Shown: one piece after another, positions 53,181 to 61,261 of the stretch | Layout of the letters: each line of letters begins with the position of its first letter | How positions within the stretch are numbered: position 1 is the stretch's first letter | Assembly: GCF_002090095.1 (NCBI RefSeq) | Contig: NZ_BBRJ01000002.1 | Span: 62,001-126,000, forward strand | Origin: Demequina sp. NBRC 110053 | Lineage (GTDB): Bacteria; Actinomycetota; Actinomycetes; Actinomycetales; Demequinaceae | Direction of reading: 5' to 3' | Length of the DNA stretch: 64,000 nt | Position numbers and translations under genes: made by a program | The notes under the pieces: model-generated | Told to the model about the DNA's origin: nothing | The model's input: the letters and a program-made list of their open reading frames with translations, nothing else | The model's database searches: none

Positions 53181-54974
53181 ATGGGAACGCCCGGCATCGA
53201 CTATCCGCCCAGCATCATCGCGCTCGTCAGCGAGGCCTGGTCCACTCATGCGGACAGAGTCGTGATGCGGTACCCGGATGCCGACGACGAGTGGGTCGAC
53301 GTGACGGGGGCGCAGGCGCAGCAGCATGTCAATGACGTTGCCAAGGGGCTGATCGCGCTCGGCGTCGCCGCCGGCGACCGGGTCGCCATCCTGTCCCGCA
53401 CGCGCTACGAGTGGACGGTCCTCGACTTCGCCATCATGTCGGCGGGCGCGATTCCCGTGCCCATCTACGACACCTCATCCGAGTCGCAGATCGACTGGAT
53501 CACCTCGGATGCCGAGGTCAAGCTCGTGGTCGCGGAGACCACGGCTCACGCCGCCAGGACTCGCGCGGCGGCCGCTGACGAGGAGAGCCCCATCGAGACG
53601 GTGCTCACCATCGACGACGGCGCGCTCGACGATCTGATCGCCCAGGGGCGCGAGGTCACCGACGATGCGCTCGCCGCGAGGATCGCGTCGCTGGGGCACG
53701 ACTCGCTCGCGACCATCATGTACACCTCGGGCACGACGGGCCGTCCCAAGGGCGTGCGCCTGACGCACTTCTCCTATGTGCGCCACATCGCGGGCATCCA
53801 GGACACCATGGGCGCCGTCCTGTTCGAGGAGGGCGCGTCCACGGTGCTGTTCTTGACGCTCGCGCACTCCCTCGCACGACTCGTGGAGATCGCGCTGGTC
53901 GCCTCGGGCATGGTGATCGGCTTCTGCCCCGACCCCTCGAAGCTCGTGCCAGCCATGCAGTCCTTCCACCCGACGCTCGTCCTGGCCGTGCCCCGAGTCT
54001 TCGAGAAGGTCTACAACTCGGCGGAGCAGAAGGCCGCCGCGGGCGGCAAGGTGAGGATCTTCCGCTGGGCGGCGAAGCAGGCCATCGACTACTCCAAGGC
54101 GCTCGACGCCGGGGGGCCGTCGATCGCTCTCAAGGTCCGCCACGCCGTCGCCGACCGCCTCGTGCTCTCCAAGATCCGCGAGGTGCTAGGCGGCAAGGCG
54201 CATTGGGCGATCTCCGGCTCGGCACCGCTGGGAGATCGCCTCGGGCACTTCTACCGCGGACTGGGCCTCACGGTGCTCGAGGGCTACGGGCTGACCGAGA
54301 CCAATGCCGCCTCCCACGTGAACGTCCCCGAGCTCGCCAAGATCGGCACCGTGGGGCCCCCGCTGCCGGGCATCGAGGTGTCCATCGCCGAGGACGGGGA
54401 GATCCTCATGCGCGGCGAGCAGCTGTTCGAGGGATACCACCGCAACCCCGATGCCACGGCCGAGTCCATCGCCGACGGCTGGTTCCACACGGGAGACATC
54501 GGCGCCGAGGACGAGGACGGCTACCTGACCATCACGGGCCGCAAGAAGGAGCTCATCGTCACCGCGGGCGGCAAGAACGTCGCGCCGGCGGAGCTCGAGG
54601 ATGGGATCCGCTCCTACGTGCTCGTGAGCCAGTGCGTGGTCGTCGGCGATGCGCAGCCCTTCATCGCCGCGCTCGTCACCCTCGACGCCGAGGCGCTACC
54701 CGGGTGGCTCAAGGCCAAGGGCATGGAGCCCATGACCGTCGCTCAGGCTGCGCAGGACGAGCGCATACTCGCGAGTCTTCAGAAGGCCATCGATCGAGCG
54801 AACACTGCGGTGTCGAAGGCGGAGTCCGTCCGCACCTTCCGCATCCTCGAGGACGACCTCACGGTCGACAACGGCATGCTCACGCCGTCGTTGAAGGTCA
54901 AGCGGGGGCGAGTCCTCGAGCAGTACGCCGAGGTCATCGACGAGATCTACGCGGCGAAGCACTCGCACAGCTGA
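53181..54974 (+). CDS. Long-chain acyl-CoA synthetase/AMP-ligase (FadD15-like)
   Basis: A 597-residue AMP-forming enzyme activating fatty acids. The AMP motif YTSGTTGRPKGV, GYGLTETNA, and the hinge TGDIGAEDEDGYLTITGRKK are complete, as is the C-terminal Lys region (DNGMLTPSLKVKRG). The length and the N-terminus resemble mycobacterial FadD15. ATG 53181 has GGAGA four bases before it; GTG 53145 is an in-frame alternative twelve codons upstream. It probably supplies acyl-CoA for lipid synthesis with the neighbouring PlsC-like enzyme. Confidence 0.92.
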   Translation: MGTPGIDYPPSIIALVSEAWSTHADRVVMRYPDADDEWVDVTGAQAQQHVNDVAKGLIALGVAAGDRVAILSRTRYEWTVLDFAIMSAGAIPVPIYDTSSESQIDWITSDAEVKLVVAETTAHAARTRAAAADEESPIETVLTIDDGALDDLIAQGREVTDDALAARIASLGHDSLATIMYTSGTTGRPKGVRLTHFSYVRHIAGIQDTMGAVLFEEGASTVLFLTLAHSLARLVEIALVASGMVIGFCPDPSKLVPAMQSFHPTLVLAVPRVFEKVYNSAEQKAAAGGKVRIFRWAAKQAIDYSKALDAGGPSIALKVRHAVADRLVLSKIREVLGGKAHWAISGSAPLGDRLGHFYRGLGLTVLEGYGLTETNAASHVNVPELAKIGTVGPPLPGIEVSIAEDGEILMRGEQLFEGYHRNPDATAESIADGWFHTGDIGAEDEDGYLTITGRKKELIVTAGGKNVAPAELEDGIRSYVLVSQCVVVGDAQPFIAALVTLDAEALPGWLKAKGMEPMTVAQAAQDERILASLQKAIDRANTAVSKAESVRTFRILEDDLTVDNGMLTPSLKVKRGRVLEQYAEVIDEIYAAKHSHS

Positions 54975-55012
54975 CACCGGGCGCGCGGCGCGGCGACACC
55001 GGGCGCGCGGCG
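54973..55012 (+). repeat. Tandem repeat after the acyl-CoA synthetase gene
   Basis: An 18-base unit beginning GACACCGGGCGCGC occurs at 54973-54990 and 54995-55012, 22 bases apart. The first copy overlaps the TGA stop. It forms no obvious hairpin. The remaining gap to 55101 holds no gene. Confidence 0.5.
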
Positions 55013-55101
55013 AGCTGAGCGCGCCGACGGCCCGGGCGTCCGATGTGGGCGCGAGGGAACGCCACGGCTCGGCCGCACCGGCCGGGCCGCACTCGCGGCT
55101 G

Positions 55102-55296
55102 TCAGCTGGCGCGGTCGCCGCGCACCAGGCGCAGCGGCGGAACCAGACCGCCGCGCACCAGGGCGTCGACGGCTGCTGCCTGGTCGTCGTCCATCTCGAC
55201 GGGCTCCGGCTGGCGCACCGGGATCGTCAGGAAGGACACCACGCAGTCGCCGCACGCCTTGCCGCGGACCTCGCACGTATCGCAGTCGATGATCAT
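55102..55296 (-). CDS. Small Cys-rich protein of unknown function
   Basis: A 64-residue protein with four Cys in MIIDCDTCEVRGKACGDC, a CxxC...CxxC pattern that would bind zinc or a cluster, followed by an acidic helix (DDDQAAAVDALVRGG) and a Pro/Leu tail. Similar small proteins are conserved in actinobacteria. ATG 55296 is supported by TAGCGT seven bases upstream (leaderless); the extension to 55326 lacks support. It is divergent from the DEDD exonuclease gene across 90 bases. Confidence 0.7.
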   Translation of the reverse strand: MIIDCDTCEVRGKACGDCVVSFLTIPVRQPEPVEMDDDQAAAVDALVRGGLVPPLRLVRGDRAS

Positions 55297-55303
55297 GGGG
55301 ATC

Positions 55304-55309
55304 ACGCTA
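55304..55309 (-). promoter_or_regulatory. Putative -10 of a leaderless promoter (Cys-rich protein)
   Basis: TAGCGT on the minus strand lies seven bases before ATG 55296. Confidence 0.5.
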
Positions 55310-55373
55310 GGGACACCGACTGACATCGCCTCAGCTGCGTCGCTCCGCGGTCAGCGGTGTCACACCCGCGGCG

Positions 55374-55379
55374 TACTGT
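55374..55379 (+). promoter_or_regulatory. Putative -10 of a leaderless promoter (exonuclease/UvrC-like gene)
   Basis: TACTGT lies seven bases before ATG 55387, favouring that start over the upstream ATG 55357. Confidence 0.5.
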
Positions 55380-55386
55380 CGTGCTC

Positions 55387-57075
55387 ATGACCGTGACCGC
55401 ACAGGCGACCCTCGCCGACTTCGGCGAGCCGCTCTCGCAGACCACCTTCGTCGTGGTGGACCTCGAGACCACCGGCGGATCGCCCCGCGACTGCGCGATC
55501 ACCGAGATCGGCGCCGTCAAGACCCGCGGCGGAGAGGTCGTGGGCGAGTACCAGACGCTCGTCGATCCCGGGCAGGCGATCCCGCCCATGATCGTGGCGC
55601 TCACGGGCATCACGCAGGCGATGGTCACGACCGCTCCCCGCATCGGCGAGGTGCTGCCGTCGTTCCTCGAGTTCCTGGGCGACGGCGTGCTGGTCGCGCA
55701 CAACGCCAGGTTCGACGTCGGCTTCCTCAAGGCGGCGTGCGCTGCGGAGGGATACGACTGGCCACGGCCGGAGGTCGTCGACACGGTCACCCTGGCGCGG
55801 CGTGCCACGACCAAGGAGGAGGCGCCCAACAAGAAGCTGTCGACGCTTGCCAGGGTGTTCGGCACGGCCGTGACTCCCAACCACCGGGCTCTCGAGGACG
55901 CTCGAGCGACGTCAGAGGTGCTGCACGGCATGCTGGAGCGCCTGGCCGCGTTCGGCATCACCCACCGCGAGGATCTCGACGCCCTGCGCAACCCGGTGCC
56001 GGCCACCCTCCGTCGCAAGGCCACCATGGCCGACCGCCTGCCCGCCAAGCCCGGCGTGTACGTCTTTCGCGGCCCGCGCGGCGAGAGCCTCTACGTCGGC
56101 ACCTCGCGTAACCTGCGATCGCGAGTGAAGTCGTACTTCACCCGCGGCGAGACGCGCCGCGGGATCCGCGAGATGCTCGAGCTCGCTGTCGACGTGGACG
56201 CGACGGTGTGCGCGAGCGAGCTCGAGGCGAACGTGCTCGAGATCCGCATGATCGACGCCCTGCGACCACGCTACAACCGCCGCTCGATGCGACCCGAGCG
56301 CGCTCGGTGGGTGCGCCTGACCGACGAGCGCTACCCCCGTCTCGCAGTCTCGAAGGCCGCCGCCGGGCGAGACGGCTGGCTGGGACCCATGCGCTCAGGC
56401 TCAGCAGCGCGCGAGGCGATCACGGCGCTCGAGGACGCGCTCGGCGTACGGACGTGCACGACCCGCCTCACGATCGAGCCTCGCGCGGGCGCGCGCGCGT
56501 GCATCCTGAAGGACACGGGCGCATGCGCGGCGCCGTGCGTTCGGGGCGCGAGCGCTGGGTACGAGACCGCTGCCGAGAGCGCGAGAGCGGCGCTGGCGGG
56601 CGAGGTGTCGTCGGTGGTCGAGGCGCTCGCGGGCGCCGTCGCGAACCACGCGGAGCGCCTCGACTACGAGCGAGCGAAGGAGGTGCGCGACTCGCTCAGC
56701 GCGGTGGTCGACGCGGCGGCCCGACAGGAGCGACTGCGGTCTCTCGCCGCGTGCAGGATCGTCGCGGTTCGCCGCATCGACGACCGTTGGGAGCTGATGG
56801 CGACGGCCGGGGGCGCGCTCACGGGGGCCTCACGAGTGGAGCACGGCGTGTGGGCGGCCGCCGATGCGCTGCGCTCCACGTGGGACGGGCTGGACCTCGG
56901 CGCGCCGGTGCTGATCGAGGAGCAGGAGCTGATCCTCAGGTGGCTCGAGCGCCCTGGAACTCGGTTGCTCCACGTCGACGGCGAGTGGGCGTCGCCCGTC
57001 GACGGCGCAGGTCGACACCTGCGCTGGGTCGAGGCCAAGCGCGCGGACCCGGCGGACGGCAGCACGCGCCGCTGA
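55387..57075 (+). CDS. DEDD exonuclease fused to a UvrC-like GIY-YIG nuclease
   Basis: A 562-residue two-nuclease protein. Residues about 20-190 are a DnaQ-like 3'-5' exonuclease: FVVVDLETTG with Asp25 and Glu27, VAHNARFDVGFL and NHRALEDARATSEVL. Residues about 210-310 are a GIY-YIG nuclease (KPGVYVFRGPRGESLYVGTS) like the N-terminal half of UvrC or Cho, followed by a UVR-type helical hairpin (RLDYERAKEVRDSL). The C-terminal RNase H-like incision domain of UvrC is absent. A repair role in incising and trimming damaged strands is inferred. The fusion is known in actinobacteria. The start is probably leaderless. Confidence 0.9.
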   Translation: MTVTAQATLADFGEPLSQTTFVVVDLETTGGSPRDCAITEIGAVKTRGGEVVGEYQTLVDPGQAIPPMIVALTGITQAMVTTAPRIGEVLPSFLEFLGDGVLVAHNARFDVGFLKAACAAEGYDWPRPEVVDTVTLARRATTKEEAPNKKLSTLARVFGTAVTPNHRALEDARATSEVLHGMLERLAAFGITHREDLDALRNPVPATLRRKATMADRLPAKPGVYVFRGPRGESLYVGTSRNLRSRVKSYFTRGETRRGIREMLELAVDVDATVCASELEANVLEIRMIDALRPRYNRRSMRPERARWVRLTDERYPRLAVSKAAAGRDGWLGPMRSGSAAREAITALEDALGVRTCTTRLTIEPRAGARACILKDTGACAAPCVRGASAGYETAAESARAALAGEVSSVVEALAGAVANHAERLDYERAKEVRDSLSAVVDAAARQERLRSLAACRIVAVRRIDDRWELMATAGGALTGASRVEHGVWAAADALRSTWDGLDLGAPVLIEEQELILRWLERPGTRLLHVDGEWASPVDGAGRHLRWVEAKRADPADGSTRR

Positions 57076-57096
57076 CGCCGGATCGCCGCGACGGTG

Positions 57097-58137
57097 CTAC
57101 GACCGCGACGCAGCCGCCCAGCGCTCCAGCACGCCAGCGGCGGAGCCGGAGTCGATGGCGGATTCGGCGATCGAGATACCGGCGGCGAACCGCTCCGCGA
57201 TGGTCCCCGAACGCGTGCCGTCGAGCGTCGCGTCCGCGACGAGGCCGGCCGCGGCGTTGAGCACGACCGTGTCCCTGACAGGGCCGTGCGCCCCCGCGAG
57301 GACCTCTCGCGCGACCGCGGCGTTCTCCTGCGCCTCGCCTCCCCGCAGATCCTCGAGACGGATCGCCGGCATCCCGAGGTCGGCGACGGGATCGAGGCGC
57401 ATCTCGAGCACCTCTCCCCCGCGGACCTCCCACAGCGTCGCAGGCGCCGTAGGCGCGAGCTCGTCGAGCCCATCGTCTCCGTGGAAGACCAGCGCCTCGC
57501 GCCCCTGCGAGGCGATGACGCCTGCGAGGACTGGGGAGACCCGCATGCTCGACGACCCGATGGCGGTCGAGGCTGGCTGCGCTGGGTTCGTGAGAGGCCC
57601 CAGGATGTTGAACGTGGTGGGGATGCCCAGCTCCTTGCGGATGGGCATCGCGAAGCGCATCGACGGGTGGAACACCTGGGCGAAGCAGAACGTGATGCCC
57701 ACCTCGGTCGCGAGCTCGGCCACGTGCGCCGGCGGCAGCTCGAGGTTGACGCCCAAGGCGGCCAGCACATCGGCGCTGCCCGACTTCGACGTCGCCGCCC
57801 TGTTGCCGTGCTTGACCACCGTCAGCCCGGCGCCAGCGATCACGATCGACGCCATCGTCGAGATGTTCACGGTCTGCGCCCCGTCGCCCCCTGTGCCGAC
57901 GATGTCGACGGACCGGCCGGGCACCTCGAAGCGCACCGCGTGCGCGAGCATGGCGGCCGCGAGGCCTGCCACCTCCGCAGGCGTCTCGCGCTTCACTCGC
58001 AGCGCGGCGAGGAAGCCAGCGACCTGAACGGGAGAGGCCGCGTCGGTGAGGACGTCGTCCATGACCGCGGCGGTCTCCTCCGCAGTCAGGTCCTCGTGCT
58101 CGACCAGGCGTGACAGCAGATGCTGCAGAGTGGCCAC
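57097..58137 (-). CDS. trpD: Anthranilate phosphoribosyltransferase
   Basis: TrpD (346 residues) transfers phosphoribose from PRPP to anthranilate in tryptophan synthesis. The PRPP loop GTGGDGAQTVNIST, KHGNRAATSKSGSADVLAALG and the metal-binding region are intact. GTG 58137 has GAGGAGG seven bases upstream, and the frame before it is not family-like. It converges on the exonuclease gene (21 bases) and stands alone, not with other trp genes. The same position beside ctaE-qcr is found in mycobacteria. Confidence 0.95.
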   Translation of the reverse strand: MATLQHLLSRLVEHEDLTAEETAAVMDDVLTDAASPVQVAGFLAALRVKRETPAEVAGLAAAMLAHAVRFEVPGRSVDIVGTGGDGAQTVNISTMASIVIAGAGLTVVKHGNRAATSKSGSADVLAALGVNLELPPAHVAELATEVGITFCFAQVFHPSMRFAMPIRKELGIPTTFNILGPLTNPAQPASTAIGSSSMRVSPVLAGVIASQGREALVFHGDDGLDELAPTAPATLWEVRGGEVLEMRLDPVADLGMPAIRLEDLRGGEAQENAAVAREVLAGAHGPVRDTVVLNAAAGLVADATLDGTRSGTIAERFAAGISIAESAIDSGSAAGVLERWAAASRS

Positions 58138-58168
58138 GGTGCCTCCTCGGGCGGGTGGTCGGACGAGA

Positions 58169-58606
58169 TCAGGCGGTGTGCTCAGCAGGCGCGAAGAAGG
58201 AGTCGACCGTGTCACGCACGGCGAACGGATCGAGCGGGTGCGCGACGGCGGCGTCCGCCTCCGACCACGTCGCGAGCCACGCGTCACCTGGCCTGCCGAC
58301 CAGCAGCATGATGGGCGGGCAGTCATAGATCTCGTGCTTGATCTGCCGGCAGATCCCCATGCCGCCGGATTTGGCGGCCTCGCCGTCGAGGATCAGCAGG
58401 TCGAACCGCCTGGTGTCCACCGCGCCGATGACAGCGTCGTGCGTCGCCGTCTCGAGCCACTCGATCTCACGACCGTGCGTCGAGGAGCCCACCGCGAACC
58501 GCACCTTCTCGCGAACATTGCGGTCATCGCTGTACAGGAGGATGCGGGCCTTGGCGGATCCGACGGCGCTCTCGCCGCGCTTCGCCACGTCACTGATGCC
58601 AGTCAT
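58169..58606 (-). CDS. Receiver-like (pseudo-response-regulator) protein
   Basis: A 145-residue single-domain protein resembling a CheY-type receiver. Strand one and the acid pair are ARILLYSDDRN (Asp27, Asp28) and the phospho-acceptor position is Asp74 in LLILDGEA. The conserved Lys-Pro near the end is replaced by His123-Pro124 (VAHPLDP), so normal phosphorylation signalling is doubtful. No output domain is present. The ATG at 58606 follows CAGAAT by seven bases. It is encoded between trpD and ctaE and is divergent from the latter. Confidence 0.75.
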   Translation of the reverse strand: MTGISDVAKRGESAVGSAKARILLYSDDRNVREKVRFAVGSSTHGREIEWLETATHDAVIGAVDTRRFDLLILDGEAAKSGGMGICRQIKHEIYDCPPIMLLVGRPGDAWLATWSEADAAVAHPLDPFAVRDTVDSFFAPAEHTA

Positions 58607-58706
58607 GACGGCCATTCTGTCACGAACTCTCGACCGCATCGGCTGCTCGACGAGGAACCTCCTGGACAGGCCGCGCGTTCTGGCCTCTAGGACGAAAGTC
58701 TTAGGC

Positions 58707-58712
58707 AATAAT
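58707..58712 (+). promoter_or_regulatory. Possible -10 upstream of ctaE
   Basis: AATAAT, in an AT-rich stretch unusual for this DNA, lies seven bases before ATG 58720, a spacing like the leaderless promoters elsewhere in the window. The first base departs from TAnnnT. Confidence 0.35.
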
Positions 58713-58719
58713 GGGTGCC

Positions 58720-59352
58720 ATGTCCCACGCGACGACGACTGTGCCGTCCCCCATTCACGCGACCCGACCCAATCAGGTCGCGGTCGGAACCATCGTCTGG
58801 CTCTCCTCCGAGCTGATGTTCTTCGCGGGCCTGTTCGCGATGTACTTCACGCTTCGCGCGCAGGTGCCGGACGTCTGGGCCGAGCAGACGCAGCTGCTGA
58901 ACATCCCCTTCGCACTCGCGAACACCACCATCCTGGTGCTGTCCTCGTTCACCGCGCAGGCAGGCGTGTTCGCCGCGGAGCGCTATCAGCGCCGTCGCGA
59001 GGGCTCGATCTGGAACGTCCGCCGCTGGGGCATGCACGAGTGGTTCGTCCTGACGTACATCATGGGCTCGATCTTCATCGCTGGCCAGGTCTTCGAGTAC
59101 GCGGAGCTGGTGTCGCACGGCCTGACGATCTCGTCCAGCCCCTATGGTTCGGTCTTCTACCTCACCACCGGCTTCCATGGCCTCCACGTCCTGGGCGGCC
59201 TGATCGCCATGCTGTTCGTCCTGGCGCGCTCCTTCGCGGCCAAGAAGTTCGGCACGCACGAGGCCACCACCACGATCGTCGTGTCCTACTACTGGCACTT
59301 CGTCGACGTGGTGTGGATCGCCCTGTTCGCCGTGATCTACCTGGTTCAGTAG
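58720..59352 (+). CDS. ctaE: Cytochrome c oxidase subunit III
   Basis: CtaE (210 residues) is the third subunit of the aa3 terminal oxidase, with five predicted helices. Family landmarks include [19 protein letters not shown], the [10 protein letters not shown] segment with conserved His, and [15 protein letters not shown] at the end. It heads the ctaE-qcrC-qcrA-qcrB operon, typical of actinobacteria, where the bc1 complex and oxidase form one supercomplex. ATG 58720 is chosen; ATG 58711 three codons earlier is possible. qcrC begins two bases after its stop. Confidence 0.95.
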   Translation: MSHATTTVPSPIHATRPNQVAVGTIVWLSSELMFFAGLFAMYFTLRAQVPDVWAEQTQLLNIPFALANTTILVLSSFTAQAGVFAAERYQRRREGSIWNVRRWGMHEWFVLTYIMGSIFIAGQVFEYAELVSHGLTISSSPYGSVFYLTTGFHGLHVLGGLIAMLFVLARSFAAKKFGTHEATTTIVVSYYWHFVDVVWIALFAVIYLVQ

Positions 59353-59354
59353 GG

Positions 59355-60149
59355 ATGTCAAGCACGATGCACGCAATCGCCCGCAGGCGTCACCACCGCG
59401 CAGCCCCCCTGCTGCTGGTGCTGATGCTGCTCGCACTCATCACCGGCGTGGCCGCCGTCGCGGCTCCGAGCGCTACCGCCACCACGGAGGCCTCTGCCGA
59501 CGACATCGCTGAAGGCGAGCGTCTCTTCGCCGCCAACTGCGCGTCATGCCACGGGCTCGACGCGCAGGGCACCGAGGGCGTCGCGCCGTCGCTCGTGGGC
59601 GTGGGCGCCGCGGCGGTGGACTTCCAGGTCGGCACGGGTCGCATGCCCATGCAGGCCTCGGGTCCCCAGGCTCTCGCCAAGCCCCCGCAGTTCGACCAGG
59701 AGGAGATCAACCAGCTGGCCGCCTGGGTCGCGTCGCTCGGCGCCGGTCCCGCGATCCCCACCCCAGAGCAGGTCGACCCCGAGCTGGGCGACGCCGCGAA
59801 CGGCATGCTCGTGTTCCGCACCAACTGCGCGATGTGCCACGGCTCGATCGGCGGCGGAGGCGCCCTCACTCAGGGCAAGTTCGCGCCGTCGCTGCTCGAG
59901 ACCACGCCCGAGCACATCTACGAGGCCATGCTCACCGGCCCGCAGTCGATGCCGGTCTTCAACGACGCCAACATCACGCCCGAGCACAAGCGCGACGTCA
60001 TCGCCTACCTGGACTTCCAGAGCAATGGCTCACCCGGCGGATTGAGCCTGGGCGCCATCGGACCTGTCTCCGAGGGTCTGTGGGCCTGGCTGGTCCTCCT
60101 CGGCCTGATCATCGCCAGCACCATCTGGGTAGGAGCCCGTTCCTCATGA
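59355..60149 (+). CDS. qcrC: Diheme cytochrome c subunit of the bc1 complex (QcrC)
   Basis: QcrC (264 residues) carries electrons from bc1 directly to cytochrome oxidase in actinobacteria. An N-terminal signal/anchor helix (about 17-38), then two heme-c sites CASCH (62-66) and CAMCH (158-162), and a C-terminal transmembrane helix (about 238-260) are visible. Two heme domains in one protein are the actinobacterial hallmark replacing soluble cytochrome c. ATG 59355 is close to the ctaE stop; ATG 59367 is an alternative. The stop overlaps the qcrA start (ATGA). Confidence 0.94.
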   Translation: MSSTMHAIARRRHHRAAPLLLVLMLLALITGVAAVAAPSATATTEASADDIAEGERLFAANCASCHGLDAQGTEGVAPSLVGVGAAAVDFQVGTGRMPMQASGPQALAKPPQFDQEEINQLAAWVASLGAGPAIPTPEQVDPELGDAANGMLVFRTNCAMCHGSIGGGGALTQGKFAPSLLETTPEHIYEAMLTGPQSMPVFNDANITPEHKRDVIAYLDFQSNGSPGGLSLGAIGPVSEGLWAWLVLLGLIIASTIWVGARSS

Positions 60150-61261
60150 GCGCCCCCGAGAACCGCACCGACCACACCGACCTCACGGATCCCGACGTCC
60201 ACGACGCGAGTCATGGTGACGGCGGAGGCGACGTGATGAACGGCTTCACGAACCCCGGACTGGGCGAGCACCGCCCGCGCAAGGCGGACGTCGACGACAA
60301 GGCCGACAGGCGGGCCGAGCGCCAGACCGCGGCGCTTTTCGGCATCTCCATCCTGGGCACCGTCATCGCGCTCGTCGCCTACTTCGTGCTGAACGACCAC
60401 GACGCCGGCGATGTCGCGTCGATCCGCCAGGTGAACATGTGGATCGGCATCGGCCTGTTCCTCGCCATGATCGGCATCGGCCTGGGCGCGATCCACTGGG
60501 CGAAGTCGCTGATGCGCGACCACGAGATGATCGAGGACCGGCACGAGCTGCGCAGCTCCGACGAGGCCCGCGCAGGCGCGATCCAGAACCTCAAGGACGG
60601 CGTCGAGGACTCCGGACTGGGCGGCCCCAAGCGTCGCTCGGTGCTCAAGGGTTCGCTCATCACCGCGCTCGCCGTCGCTCCCCTCGCCGTGCTCGTCCCG
60701 CAGATCGGCAACATGGGCGGGGACTGGAACGTCTCGAAGTTCCGCCACACGCTGTGGGGCGCCGGCGTGAAGCTGACCCGCGACCCCGACGGCGCACCCA
60801 TCCGCGCGGCCGACGTCACCATCGGCTCCGTGTTCCACGTCATCCCCGAGGGCCTCAACGAGCTCGACCACCACCACCTGATGCAGGAGAAGGCCAAGGC
60901 GGTCGTGCTGCTGGTGCGCCTCGACCCCGCGGACCTGAAGATCCAGGAGGGACGCGAGGACTGGTCGTTCGACGGCATCGTCGCGTACTCCAAGATCTGC
61001 ACACACGTGGGCTGCCCCGTCGCCCTGTACGAGCAGCAGACCCACCACCTGCTGTGCCCATGCCACCAGTCCACGTTCGATGTGTCCGATGGCTGCAAGG
61101 TGGTCTTCGGGCCCGCGAAGCGTCCCCTGCCCCAGCTCCCCATCGCCGTGGACGACGAGGGCTACATCGTCGCTCAGGCCGACTTCGACGAGCCCATCGG
61201 GCCGTCCTACTGGGACCGCCTCAAGGGTGGCGACGTGACCGTTGAGGAGGAGTCCCACTGA
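60146..61261 (+). CDS. qcrA: Rieske iron-sulfur subunit of the bc1 complex (QcrA)
   Basis: QcrA (371 residues) is the long actinobacterial Rieske protein. Three hydrophobic helices (near 64-84, 97-117 and 168-186, the last after a KRRS motif suggestive of Tat export) precede the [2Fe-2S] domain, whose ligands lie in CTHVGC and CPCHQS. It oxidises menaquinol together with QcrB. AGGAG lies upstream of its ATG and the start overlaps the qcrC stop. Its TGA overlaps the qcrB ATG (TGATG). Confidence 0.95.
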   Translation: MSAPENRTDHTDLTDPDVHDASHGDGGGDVMNGFTNPGLGEHRPRKADVDDKADRRAERQTAALFGISILGTVIALVAYFVLNDHDAGDVASIRQVNMWIGIGLFLAMIGIGLGAIHWAKSLMRDHEMIEDRHELRSSDEARAGAIQNLKDGVEDSGLGGPKRRSVLKGSLITALAVAPLAVLVPQIGNMGGDWNVSKFRHTLWGAGVKLTRDPDGAPIRAADVTIGSVFHVIPEGLNELDHHHLMQEKAKAVVLLVRLDPADLKIQEGREDWSFDGIVAYSKICTHVGCPVALYEQQTHHLLCPCHQSTFDVSDGCKVVFGPAKRPLPQLPIAVDDEGYIVAQADFDEPIGPSYWDRLKGGDVTVEEESH

